Assembly (NCBI RefSeq): GCF_012273215.1
Contig: NZ_CP050965.1
Coordinates: 186,001-250,000 of the forward strand
From: Gemella haemolysans
GTDB lineage: Bacteria; Bacillota; Bacilli; Staphylococcales; Gemellaceae
Direction: 5' to 3'
Length of the DNA: 64,000 nucleotides
The notes beneath the pieces are model-generated. The model ran no database searches. It was not told the origin of the DNA and saw only the letters and a program-made list of their open reading frames with translations. Positions 26,150 through 33,994 of the stretch are shown piece by piece (positions within the stretch are counted from its first letter, which is position 1; each line of letters starts with the position of its first letter). A program made the translations under genes and the position numbers.

Positions 26150-27076
26150 ATGACTGTAGAGTTAGTAGTAACTCCGAAAAGTGTAGACCATATTTATGAA
26201 CTTATCAATGTTGGAGCTGATAGCTTCGTCATCGGTGAAGAAAAATATGGTTTACGACTTGCAGGAGAATTTAAAAGAGACGAATTAAAAAAAGCTATCG
26301 AGATTATTCACCAAGCAGGGAAAAAAGCATATGTTAGTGTTAATGCAATTTTCCACAATGAAGACATTGATGATTTAGTTGATTATTTACATTACCTATC
26401 AACGTTAAATGTAGATGCTTTAATATATGGAGAACCAACAATTATTACAATTTTAAGAGAAGAGAATTTAGATTTCAAACTTCAATGGGATCCACATACA
26501 TTAGCAACAAATTCATTCTCATGTAATTATTGGGGGAAACGTGGAGCATATAGAACATGTCTTTCAAAAGAATTAACAATCGATGAAATTCTTGAAATTA
26601 CTGGAAAAAGTGAGTATGAGATTGAAGTTCAGGTACAAGGAATGCTTTGTATGTTCCAATCAGTAAGAAAATTAGTTGATAATTACTTCATGTACAGTGG
26701 TAAAGAAAAATATATCGAGGAATATAGCAATTCGAAAAAATTATTCTTATATAGCCAAGATAGAAATGAACGTTACCCAATTTTTGAGGACTCTAACGGA
26801 ACACATATTATGAGTGCAAACGATATTTGTGCTATTGAAGAATTAGATCGTCTAATTGAAGCAGGAGTATCAGCATTCAAAATTGAGGGTGTTTTAAAAG
26901 ATGAAGATTACATTACAGAAGTAGTAACGATTTATCGTGATGCTATTGATCTTTATTACGAAGATAAAGAAGCATACGAAGATGAAAAACAAGATTTCTA
27001 TAATGATATAGAAAGAATTAAACCAAAATATAGAGAAGTTGACTTAGGATTCTTCTACAAGAAAACTATGTACTAA
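26150..27076 (+). CDS. trhP1: U32 family protein, tRNA hydroxylation (TrhP1-like)
   Basis: A 308-residue U32-family protein orthologous by position to YrrN. In B. subtilis YrrN and YrrO (TrhP1/TrhP2) are needed for 5-hydroxyuridine at tRNA position 34, with prephenate as the source in the related E. coli TrhP system. It has the N-terminal VELVVTPKSVDHIYELINVG barrel start and the QVQGMLCMFQSVRKL region. That region corresponds to the U32 signature but lacks the G-x-C of the longer partner, so this is the shorter, degenerate half of the pair. Good GAGAGG site upstream. Confidence 0.85.
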   Translation: MTVELVVTPKSVDHIYELINVGADSFVIGEEKYGLRLAGEFKRDELKKAIEIIHQAGKKAYVSVNAIFHNEDIDDLVDYLHYLSTLNVDALIYGEPTIITILREENLDFKLQWDPHTLATNSFSCNYWGKRGAYRTCLSKELTIDEILEITGKSEYEIEVQVQGMLCMFQSVRKLVDNYFMYSGKEKYIEEYSNSKKLFLYSQDRNERYPIFEDSNGTHIMSANDICAIEELDRLIEAGVSAFKIEGVLKDEDYITEVVTIYRDAIDLYYEDKEAYEDEKQDFYNDIERIKPKYREVDLGFFYKKTMY

Positions 27077-27137
27077 TCATATTTTTGGATTTTGAAAAAG
27101 GATAAGGTTTCCTATATAAAAACCTAATAAAAAAGAC

Positions 27138-27177
27138 AAGGAGGATGGGTCATACTTGAATGTGACCTAAACTTATG
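27138..27177 (+). promoter_or_regulatory. Stem-loop between Shine-Dalgarno and start of trhP2
   Basis: AAGGAGG at 27138-27144 is 30 bases from the ATG at 27175, and TGA at 27163-27165 rules out a nearer in-frame start. Between them GGTCA (27148-27152) pairs with TGACC (27163-27167) around a 10-base loop. Folding it out leaves about ten bases between the ribosome site and the ATG, an ideal spacing. A four-codon frame (ATG GGT CAT ACT TGA) starts right after the AAGGAGG. The stem may therefore be needed for, or may regulate, trhP2 translation. Confidence 0.5.
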
Positions 27178-28446
27178 GCAATACCAAATATTTCAGAAAT
27201 TAGAGACGGCAAGAGAGTAATAACAAAAAAACCAGAACTACTGCTTCCAGCAGGAAACTTAGAAAAATTAAAAATAGCTATTCACTACGGAGCAGACGCT
27301 GTGTTCTTAGGTGGACAGGAGTTTGGACTTCGTAGTAATGCAGATAACTTTACGATTGAAGAAATAAAAGAAGGTTGTGAATTTGCTGCAAAATATGGAG
27401 CTGATATTTATGTAACAGCGAATATTATCGCGCACGATGAAAACTTTGAGGGATTAGATGAATTTTTAATGGCACTTCAAGATGCAGGTGTTAGAGGAAT
27501 AATCGTTGCAGATCCATATATTATCGAAAGATGTAAAGCAGTTGCTCCGAAAGTAGAGGTACATATCAGTACACAACAATCTATCTCAAACTATAAAGAA
27601 GTTAGATATTGGGAAAGTGAAGGAGTACACCGTGTTGTATTAGCACGTGAAACAGGATATGAAGAAATAAAAGAAATTCGTGAAAAAACAGATGTTGAGA
27701 TTGAGATGTTTGTACACGGAGCAATGTGTATAGCATATTCAGGACGTTGTACTTTAAGTAACTACATGACGGCACGTGATAGTAACCGTGGAGGTTGTTG
27801 TCAATCATGTCGTTGGAACTATGACCTTTATGAAGAAGGAACTGATGAAGATACTAAGTTATTCGATGAAGGTGCAAATCCATATGCGATGAGTCCTAAA
27901 GATTTAACTTTAATTGAAGCAGTACCGGAAATTATTGAGTTGGGTATAGATTCATTAAAAGTTGAAGGGCGAATGAAATCTATTCACTATGTTGCGACAG
28001 TTGCAAGTGTGTATAGAAAACTAATTGACGATTATTGTGCAGATCCAGATAACTTTGAGATGACGCCAGAATATAAATTAGAATTATATAAATGTGCTAA
28101 CCGAGATACAGCGATGTCATTCTTCTATGAAATACCTAAGTATTCTGAACAGATGTTTGGAAATGAGGGTGGTAAGAAAACAAATTATGATTTCGTTGGA
28201 CAAGTTCTTCACTATGATGAAGAAACTCAAATCGCAACAATTCAACAACGTAACTTCTTTAAAACAGGTCAAGAAGTTGAATTTTTTGGACCTGAGATTG
28301 ATACTTTTAGACAGGTTATCGGGGAAATTTATGATGAAGATGGTGAATTGTTAGATGCAGCAAGACATCCACTTCAAATTATTAGAACAAAATTAGACTC
28401 TAGAGTATTTAAAAGCAATATGATGCGAAAGGAAATGGGACGATAA
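27175..28446 (+). CDS. trhP2: U32 family protein, tRNA hydroxylation (TrhP2-like)
   Basis: A 423-residue partner of TrhP1 (YrrO). The full U32 signature is present: [19 protein letters not shown], followed by a cysteine cluster GGCCQSCRW that in related proteins binds an iron-sulfur cluster. [21 protein letters not shown] marks the barrel start, and a C-terminal beta domain includes the [20 protein letters not shown] region. TrhP1 and TrhP2 install the 5-hydroxyl on U34 that TrmR then methylates. It shares one base with udk. The odd spacing to its ribosome site is described separately. Confidence 0.9.
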   Translation: MAIPNISEIRDGKRVITKKPELLLPAGNLEKLKIAIHYGADAVFLGGQEFGLRSNADNFTIEEIKEGCEFAAKYGADIYVTANIIAHDENFEGLDEFLMALQDAGVRGIIVADPYIIERCKAVAPKVEVHISTQQSISNYKEVRYWESEGVHRVVLARETGYEEIKEIREKTDVEIEMFVHGAMCIAYSGRCTLSNYMTARDSNRGGCCQSCRWNYDLYEEGTDEDTKLFDEGANPYAMSPKDLTLIEAVPEIIELGIDSLKVEGRMKSIHYVATVASVYRKLIDDYCADPDNFEMTPEYKLELYKCANRDTAMSFFYEIPKYSEQMFGNEGGKKTNYDFVGQVLHYDEETQIATIQQRNFFKTGQEVEFFGPEIDTFRQVIGEIYDEDGELLDAARHPLQIIRTKLDSRVFKSNMMRKEMGR

Positions 28447-29072
28447 TGACTACAAAACGACCAAAAATTATTGGTATTGTTGGGGGGAGCGGTAGTGGTA
28501 AAACAACCGTTACTAAAAGAATTATAGACGAGCTTACTCAAGATAAAGTTGCTTTAATTGAGCAAGATTATTATTATAAAGATCAAAGCCATATGACTAT
28601 GGATGAAAGAGTTAAAACAAATTATGATCATCCTAGTGCATTTGACAATGAATTACTTTATAATCATTTATTAGAATTAATTGAAGGGAAAGCTGTTGAA
28701 CTTCCGGTTTATGATTATGTAAATCACACTCGTAGTAAAGAACAAAAACACCAAGAACCTAAAGATGTAATTATAATTGAAGGTATGTTTGGATTGTATT
28801 CAGAAAAACTACGTGAGTTAATGGATATTAAAATTTTCGTTGACACGCCAAGTGATCTGCGTATTCTAAGACGATTATTACGCGATATTAATGAACGTGG
28901 AAGAACTGTAGAATCAGTAATTAATCAATATTTAGTGTCTGTAAGACCGATGCATGAAAAATATATTAAACCAACTAAACAATATGCAGATATTATTGTT
29001 CCTGATGGTGGATATAACGATATAGCTATCGACATTTTAATAACAAAAATTAAATCGCTACTAGCAAAATAA
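28446..29072 (+). CDS. udk: Uridine kinase
   Basis: Phosphorylates uridine and cytidine with ATP or GTP in pyrimidine salvage. 208 residues with the Walker A loop [17 protein letters not shown] near the N-terminus, [25 protein letters not shown] (substrate region) and [20 protein letters not shown]. The ATG overlaps the trhP2 stop by one base (TAATG), so translation is coupled. The trmR-trhP1-trhP2-udk-greA order is the same as in B. subtilis. Confidence 0.95.
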   Translation: MTTKRPKIIGIVGGSGSGKTTVTKRIIDELTQDKVALIEQDYYYKDQSHMTMDERVKTNYDHPSAFDNELLYNHLLELIEGKAVELPVYDYVNHTRSKEQKHQEPKDVIIIEGMFGLYSEKLRELMDIKIFVDTPSDLRILRRLLRDINERGRTVESVINQYLVSVRPMHEKYIKPTKQYADIIVPDGGYNDIAIDILITKIKSLLAK

Positions 29073-29120
29073 TTAAAAAAAAGATATAATATAGAGTAGA
29101 CTAAAAAAAGGAGTACCACT

Positions 29121-29609
29121 ATGGCTTTAGAAGAAAAATTAGAATATCAAATGACCCAAGAAGGTTATGACAAACTTGTTGAAGAATTAGAATATTATAA
29201 AAAAGTAAAACGTCCAGAAGTAATTGAAAAAATTAAAATTGCACGTAGTTTCGGGGATTTATCTGAGAACTCTGAGTACGATGCAGCAAAAGATGAACAA
29301 GGATTTATCGAACAAAGAATCCTAGAAATGGAACAAATGATTCGTTATGCTGTTATTATCGAATTAGATGAAAAATCAAGTGCAATTCGTCTTGGTAACA
29401 CAGTAACTTATCAAGAATTACCTGATGGTTTAACTGAAACTTATAAAATCGTAGGTAGTGCGGAAGCTAACCCATTTGAATACAAAATTTCAAATGAATC
29501 TCCAGTAGCACAAGCTTTATTAGGAAAAGAAGTAGGAGATGTTGCGAAAGTATCATTACCAACTGGACCTGAAGATTCAATGGATATCAAAATTCTAGCG
29601 GTAGAATAG
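29121..29609 (+). CDS. greA: Transcription elongation factor GreA
   Basis: Rescues backtracked RNA polymerase by stimulating transcript cleavage through the secondary channel. 162 residues: an N-terminal coiled coil (about 10-78) with the conserved tip [20 protein letters not shown] carrying the acidic pair, and a C-terminal FKBP-like domain ([20 protein letters not shown] end). GGAG lies eight bases before the ATG. A TATAAT at 29085-29090 suggests an extra promoter in the short gap after udk, though no good -35 is seen. Confidence 0.95.
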   Translation: MALEEKLEYQMTQEGYDKLVEELEYYKKVKRPEVIEKIKIARSFGDLSENSEYDAAKDEQGFIEQRILEMEQMIRYAVIIELDEKSSAIRLGNTVTYQELPDGLTETYKIVGSAEANPFEYKISNESPVAQALLGKEVGDVAKVSLPTGPEDSMDIKILAVE

Positions 29610-29613
29610 TATT

Positions 29614-30297
29614 ATGATAGCATTAATCGGTGCAATGCCAGAAGAAGTGGCTATAATAAAAGAAAAAATAGAAAATTTACAAGAGAAAAAAATAGCACAT
29701 GTAACATTTTATGAAGGTAAATATGAAGGACGAGATATTGTTCTTATGTTAAGTTTACCTGGGAAGGTGAATGCTGCTATTGCTACAACTCTATTATTAG
29801 ATCACTATAAACCAGAGTATGTGATTAATATTGGTACATGTGGTGCACTTCAAGGTGATATGGAAATTGGTGATATGATTGTTGCCACAGAGGTGAGACA
29901 TTTTGATGTTGATGCAACAGAATTTGGCTATGAAATTGGTCAAGTTCCACAAATGCCAGCAGTATATAAGAGCGATGAAGAGTTACAAAAACTAGCTTCG
30001 GAGATAAGATTACCAGATCATAATATTCATTTTGGTTTAGTGGGTACATCGGATTCATTTATCTCTAATAAAGAGTTGAAAAAAGGAATATTAAAAAACT
30101 TTCCTAATATGCAAGTAGTTGAGATGGAAGCAGCAGCGATTGCTCAAACTTGTTACCAATTTGGAACAAAATTTATAGTTTGCCGTAGTGTAAGTGATAA
30201 AGCGGAAGAAGGAACGCGAGTTACCTTTGATGAATTCTTACAAATAGCGGCAGTAAACTCATCTATATTAACTACAGAACTAATTAAAAAACTTTAA
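29614..30297 (+). CDS. mtnN: 5'-methylthioadenosine/S-adenosylhomocysteine nucleosidase
   Basis: Hydrolyses MTA and SAH to free adenine, recycling products of polyamine synthesis, SAM methylation and the route to AI-2. 227 residues with the start IALIGAMPEEVAIIKEKIE, VINIGTCGALQGDMEIGDMI, FGLVGTSDSFI, and VVEMEAAAIAQTC (catalytic Glu region). It begins four bases after the greA stop with no strong ribosome site, so translational coupling to greA is likely. It clears the SAH made by TrmR, but that link is only suggestive. Confidence 0.95.
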   Translation: MIALIGAMPEEVAIIKEKIENLQEKKIAHVTFYEGKYEGRDIVLMLSLPGKVNAAIATTLLLDHYKPEYVINIGTCGALQGDMEIGDMIVATEVRHFDVDATEFGYEIGQVPQMPAVYKSDEELQKLASEIRLPDHNIHFGLVGTSDSFISNKELKKGILKNFPNMQVVEMEAAAIAQTCYQFGTKFIVCRSVSDKAEEGTRVTFDEFLQIAAVNSSILTTELIKKL

Positions 30298-30311
30298 AAT
30301 TAATTATAGAT

Positions 30312-30343
30312 CAGCAAAGGAGAGCAAAAGCTTTTCTTTGCTG
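30312..30343 (+). terminator. Hairpin after mtnN, weak terminator
   Basis: Stem CAGCAAAG (30312-30319) / CTTTGCTG (30336-30343) with the self-complementary AAAAGCTTTT inside. The following sequence is TAATATTTA, a poor U-tract, so termination may be partial or the hairpin may be a processing site. Confidence 0.5.
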
Positions 30344-30372
30344 TAATATTTATGTGAAGTAGGAGAGAAAGT

Positions 30373-30780
30373 ATGATAACTATATTATCGAAATTATTTT
30401 TAGTATTAACAGCTGAAAAACTTCCGCGATATACTTTAAAATCAATTAAAAGTGGTGGCTATACAAAAGAAGAACTAGATATAATCTGTAAAATTGTAAA
30501 AGATGATTATACAAGATATAAAAAAGGTTTCAGAGCTGCAGTAGCAGCAGGTTTTTTTTCAGTTGCACTTATATTAGCTCTTGGAGTCTATCAAGGAGCC
30601 CCTGGAACATTTTTAATTGAGATGTTAATTTTGTATATTGTAATATTTACATTGATGTTTATTTTGATTTATGTACAAAAAGTTAATAAAATTCGAAAAA
30701 CATTTTTAAAAGTAGTTAAAAAAGGTTATCCAGAATTATATAATGAATATGAAGATAAGTTATATGAATATGTAGATTAG
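30373..30780 (+). CDS. Uncharacterised two-helix membrane protein
   Basis: 135 residues. The N-terminal 55 residues are soluble and basic (SIKSGGYTKEELDIICKIVKDDYTRYKKG). Two membrane helices follow (about 57-75 and 82-105), then a basic and acidic C-terminal helix (VKKGYPELYNEYEDKLYEYVD). A GTAGGAGAGAAAGT ribosome site precedes the ATG. I do not recognise a domain. It lies between the mtnN hairpin and the flippase-domain gene, which starts 99 bp later. Confidence 0.65.
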   Translation: MITILSKLFLVLTAEKLPRYTLKSIKSGGYTKEELDIICKIVKDDYTRYKKGFRAAVAAGFFSVALILALGVYQGAPGTFLIEMLILYIVIFTLMFILIYVQKVNKIRKTFLKVVKKGYPELYNEYEDKLYEYVD

Positions 30781-30879
30781 AAAATGTTATAGTCATAATT
30801 TTATGTAATTAATTGTATTGAAAAAAAAGCTATAAAATGTTAAGATAAAGTAGATAAATATTATTTAAGGAAAAGAAAA

Positions 30880-31845
30880 ATGAAAAATATTACTGAAAGA
30901 AGATCCTTTAATTATTTGAAGAATTTAGTTCAGATAAGTTTGGGATTATTGATATTTTATTTAATTTTTTCCTATTTTAAAAAAGAGATAGTTAGTTTAG
31001 ATTTTAAAAAAATACATCATCTTACCTTAACTATAGGAGAGGTGAAATTTTTAGTAGTTTTATTATTCGGTTTATTCGGTATAAGTATTTTGTGTCTTTA
31101 TGATTATTTTGTCCTTAAAGCCATTAATTTAACGAAAAATATGTCTTCATTCCGTATTTTTAAAATCAGCTTTATGACTAACACACTGAATATGGTTCTG
31201 GGTTTTGGTGGCTTTATTGGTGCTGGACTTAGATATTATATGTATAAACCTTATACAAAAAACGGAAAAACATTAGTTACTGCAATAGGAATGATTTTAA
31301 TTTCTATGCTTTCAGGTATTAGTTTGTTATCAATTTTTGTGGTTCTTAATGTATTTCCAGGTCAGGCGTTATATGCTGATAATAAAATTTTTTATTATTC
31401 TTTAATTCTGATGTCATTATTTTTACCTTTGTATCTATTCTTTAATTTAAGAAAACCGAGAATTAGAACGGATAGATACTTAAGTGTTAAATTAACAGTG
31501 ATTTCTTTTTTAGAATGGGTTTTTGCGGCTCTTATCATACTAATGATTTTATATTTTTATACAGGTGATTTAGTTGCTGATAAGGAATTGCAAATAATGG
31601 GAGTTATAATAGTAGCTTCAATAGTGGGCTTATTAACTATGATTCCTGGAGGATTAGGTACTTTTGATACATTAGTCCTAATTGGTCTTAAAAACTTAGG
31701 AATTAATCCAGAAATAATAGGAGCAACTATTGTAATATACAGATTATCATATTATGTTGTTCCATTTTCTATAGGATGTCTAATGTTTTTAAGTGAAGGA
31801 ATAAGAATTATAAAAAATAAATTTACGAGAGGAGAAAAGTTATGA
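30880..31845 (+). CDS. Lysylphosphatidylglycerol synthase TM-region (MprF flippase domain) protein
   Basis: A 321-residue polytopic protein with about eight helices matching the transmembrane half of MprF (LPG_synthase_TM). GFGGFIGAGLRYYMYK and MIPGGLGTFDTLVLIGLKNLG are the recognisable conserved loops. In full MprF this half flips aminoacyl-phosphatidylglycerol to the outer leaflet, but the C-terminal aminoacyl transferase is absent here. Standalone proteins of this type are common and their cargo is usually unknown. Its stop overlaps the plsY start by four bases (ATGA), so the two are coupled and may both act on membrane lipids. Confidence 0.8.
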   Translation: MKNITERRSFNYLKNLVQISLGLLIFYLIFSYFKKEIVSLDFKKIHHLTLTIGEVKFLVVLLFGLFGISILCLYDYFVLKAINLTKNMSSFRIFKISFMTNTLNMVLGFGGFIGAGLRYYMYKPYTKNGKTLVTAIGMILISMLSGISLLSIFVVLNVFPGQALYADNKIFYYSLILMSLFLPLYLFFNLRKPRIRTDRYLSVKLTVISFLEWVFAALIILMILYFYTGDLVADKELQIMGVIIVASIVGLLTMIPGGLGTFDTLVLIGLKNLGINPEIIGATIVIYRLSYYVVPFSIGCLMFLSEGIRIIKNKFTRGEKL

Positions 31846-32441
31846 TTTCAATAGTAATTTACGCGATTTTAGCCTACCTTATTGGGAATATAATGGGTGG
31901 GAAATTATTAGAAAAAATATATAAAGAAGAATTTACTAATAAAGGATCAGGTAATGCTGGTGCTAGAAATGCAGGACGAATTTTAGGTCCTAGATCGTTT
32001 TTATTTGTATTAGCTGTAGATTTCTTCAAAGGATTTTTCGTAGTTATCCTTTTAAAGATTTTAGCTGTTGATTCTAAAATAATATATATATGCATAGTTT
32101 TAGTATTATTAGGGCATATAAAACCTATTGTCTTTAAGTTTAAAGGTGGGAAAGGTGTTGCTACATTTTTTGGCTGTCTAGCAGCTTTATCAATTAATTT
32201 ATTCTTAATTATGATACTTTGTACATTAGTTATTGCAATTATCGTAAAAAGTTTAACGATTGGATTCTATTCAAGTCTTCCATTCGTAACGTATATTAAC
32301 TATGTTGAAAACCCATCATTTTTAATTTTAGGAATATTTATTTTAACCGTTGTATTAATAGGTGTAGTAGCGGTTGAAGACATAGAAAATTCATTTGATA
32401 AATATTTTAGTGTAAGAAAAATTAAGAAATCAGTTCGATAG
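31842..32441 (+). CDS. plsY: Acyl-phosphate glycerol-3-phosphate acyltransferase (PlsY family)
   Basis: Makes lysophosphatidate from glycerol 3-phosphate and acyl phosphate, the first step of phospholipid synthesis in Firmicutes. 199 residues with about five helices. The motif region GSGNAGARNAGR differs from the usual GSGN-GATN form by Arg for Thr; LGHIKPIVFKFKGGKGVAT is the canonical second motif, and a C-terminal acidic VEDIEN follows. It overlaps the flippase-domain gene by four bases and the downstream terminator covers its last codons. PlsY is typically essential, but the divergent first motif leaves room for this being a paralogue. Confidence 0.82.
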   Translation: MISIVIYAILAYLIGNIMGGKLLEKIYKEEFTNKGSGNAGARNAGRILGPRSFLFVLAVDFFKGFFVVILLKILAVDSKIIYICIVLVLLGHIKPIVFKFKGGKGVATFFGCLAALSINLFLIMILCTLVIAIIVKSLTIGFYSSLPFVTYINYVENPSFLILGIFILTVVLIGVVAVEDIENSFDKYFSVRKIKKSVR

Positions 32442-32459
32442 TGAGCTGATTTCTTTTTT
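32424..32459. terminator. Bidirectional terminator between plsY and the opposing gene
   Basis: Stem AAGAAATCAG (32424-32433) / CTGATTTCTT (32446-32455) followed by T-run; the left arm is inside the end of plsY. Serves the two converging genes. Confidence 0.85.
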
Positions 32460-32460
32460 G

Positions 32461-32853
32461 TTATTTAGAATTGTTTTTTCGTAGTTCTTGTCTTATAAGC
32501 AGAGTACGTTTGATATAAATTACTGCATATAATAGGAGTAAGATCGCAGAAATTATAAATGCAATATAGGTGTATTCTACGCTTTTAATTTCACTGATAA
32601 AACCAAAAGAAGATGTTGAGTACATTGTTAGTACTGCTACAGTGTACATAGTAAATTCATACTTTAATAGATTCAAAACTTTATTTGTTTTTATTAATAA
32701 CTTATTTTTTTCTTGATAATATCTTACAAAGCTCACGTACACACATATCGGAATAGTTAAGTAGAAATAGATGATGTTTTTTGCATAAAAAAATGTCGAA
32801 ACTAGTATGATTAAAATAGGAAAAGTGATGATTAAGTATTTGTTATATTTCAT
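32461..32853 (-). CDS. Uncharacterised four-helix membrane protein
   Basis: 130 residues, nearly all hydrophobic: YLIITFPILIILVSTFFYA, then IYFYLTIPICVYVSFVRYY, then FTMYTVAVLTMYSTSSFGF, then YIAFIISAILLLLYAVIYI. It ends in a basic tail RTLLIRQELRKNNSK. The ribosome site is AAAGGGAGGGAATT before the ATG. I recognise no family. It converges on plsY and is transcribed away from the metallothionein-like gene, so it probably has its own promoter in the 32854-33050 gap. Confidence 0.65.
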   Translation of the reverse strand: MKYNKYLIITFPILIILVSTFFYAKNIIYFYLTIPICVYVSFVRYYQEKNKLLIKTNKVLNLLKYEFTMYTVAVLTMYSTSSFGFISEIKSVEYTYIAFIISAILLLLYAVIYIKRTLLIRQELRKNNSK

Positions 32854-33049
32854 ATAATTCCCTCCCTTTTTATGTGAAAAGTAATATATAAAGAATAATA
32901 AAGGTAGAATTTATTAAGTTCTAAGAGCTTTATTTCAATTTAATTATAGCATAATAACCATAAGCAAGCGAGTAATATATAGTAAAATAATGGGTAGATT
33001 TATAATATTAAAGTATGATTCTGTCTATTATATTTAATGATTTTAAAAA

Positions 33050-33100
33050 CGTCTTCATTACGATTTGCGGCGCCATAAATCGTAATAGTTACTTAAGACG
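33050..33100. promoter_or_regulatory. GC-containing nested dyad upstream of metallothionein-like promoter
   Basis: Outer arms CGTCTT (33050-33055) / AAGACG (33095-33100), inner arms ATTACGATTT (33057-33066) / AAATCGTAAT (33077-33086), and a loop containing the palindrome GGCGCC. It ends eight bases before the -35 box of the gene at 33172. In a region this AT-rich, such a structure suggests an operator for a metal or stress regulator, or a remnant of a hairpin repeat. Confidence 0.55.
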
Positions 33101-33108
33101 AGAATCTA

Positions 33109-33137
33109 TTGACTTGTTATATAAAACAATATAAAAT
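33109..33137 (+). promoter_or_regulatory. Promoter of metallothionein-like gene
   Basis: TTGACT at 33109-33114 and TAAAAT at 33132-33137 with a 17-bp spacer, 34 bp upstream of the ATG. Confidence 0.65.
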
Positions 33138-33171
33138 TTAAGTATAGAATAAAAATACGGAGGCGGTAAAG

Positions 33172-33363
33172 ATGACTAAATGTGAATGCGAACACCACTG
33201 TCACTGTCATGATGCAGTAGAAGACTGTAAATGTGGAAACTGTGTTGAAGGAACTTGTGACTGTAAAGAAGGTTGCGAGTGTGGATGCCACAATGCAAAA
33301 GCAGATTGTGAATGTGGAAATTGTAAAACAGGTGATTGTCACTGTGACAAACATGCTGCATAG
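33172..33363 (+). CDS. Cysteine-rich metallothionein-like protein
   Basis: A 63-residue protein with 17 Cys and 7 His, no aromatic residues and many Lys/Glu/Asp, the make-up of a metallothionein. Cys occur as CxC and CxxC pairs. Two repeats are visible: DCKCGNCVEGTCDC at about 18-31 and DCECGNCKTGDCHC at about 45-58, each followed by more acidic residues. An N-terminal CECEHHCHCH cluster adds His ligands. It probably binds Zn, Cu or Cd in the cytosol, since no signal peptide is present. GGAGGCGG precedes the ATG. It stands alone with its own promoter, upstream dyad and terminator, so it is probably induced by metal. Confidence 0.8.
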   Translation: MTKCECEHHCHCHDAVEDCKCGNCVEGTCDCKEGCECGCHNAKADCECGNCKTGDCHCDKHAA

Positions 33364-33371
33364 TTAAAGAT

Positions 33372-33405
33372 GAGATCTGAGAAAGTGTCAGATCTCTCTT
33401 TTTTT
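33372..33405 (+). terminator. Terminator of metallothionein-like gene
   Basis: Stem GAGATCTGA (33372-33380) / TCAGATCTC (33388-33396), seven-base loop, then TCTTTTTTT. Confidence 0.92.
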
Positions 33406-33892
33406 AGGGTATACTATTATGAACTGGGAATAATTATAATGAATGATATTTTTATATGATGAGTAGCTTAATCACAATCAAAAATCTTAATAATTAACAC
33501 ACATTAGTGCATTTAATAGGTTGCTTCATGAAAATTTAAAGTTTATATAATTGCTGAAGAATAATTAATTAACTTCAATTTTTAAGTGTTAAAAAGTATA
33601 CAAACCTATAGGAAAACGCTTTACATCAAACTTATTATTCTTGATTAATTACTTAATAAACAACATAATTTTTTAAAAAAACTATTCTTATTATCTTTAA
33701 TTAGTTTATTTTTATTCTGTATCTATAAAAATTTAAAGAGAGTTTATATAAAGTGTAGAACAAGAAAAATGATATTATATGCAAATGAAAGAAATCTGTC
33801 TCACTCTGTTTTTTAAGTATAATGGATTGTAGTAGTACAGAGTTAAAAAACATTACTGAGATAAATATTGTTATTTTATTGAGTTCATTGAT
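33406..33892. other. Long AT-rich leader region upstream of the dehydrogenase operon
   Basis: About 490 bp with no convincing gene. It holds a dyad TGAAG / CTTCA at 33555-33577 and a cre-like GGAAAACGCTTTAC at 33611-33624. It also holds two interleaved inverted repeats at 33803-33851 (ACTCTGT/ACAGAGT and GTTTTTTAA/TTAAAAAAC) around a TATAAT. The length and dyads suggest control sites for the downstream operon. Confidence 0.4.
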
Positions 33893-33921
33893 TTGACTTT
33901 TTTTCGAAAACGTTGTATATT
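33893..33921 (+). promoter_or_regulatory. Promoter of acoABCL, with cre-like spacer
   Basis: TTGACT at 33893-33898 and TATATT at 33916-33921 are 17 bp apart. The spacer holds TCGAAAACGTTGTAT (33904-33918), which differs from the cre consensus at two positions. If CcpA bound there it would block this promoter. The ATG of the first gene is about 70 bp downstream. Confidence 0.6.
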
Positions 33922-33994
33922 ATTATAGTAATATATGATTAAAACATAATTTATACACATTTAATAAATATATATACAAACTTTGGAGGTTATT

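Noticed and set aside
33172..33363. Minus-strand Thr/Phe-rich frames opposite the Cys-rich gene
   Set aside because: They are mirror images of the TGT/TGC codons; the plus strand has promoter, ribosome site and terminator.
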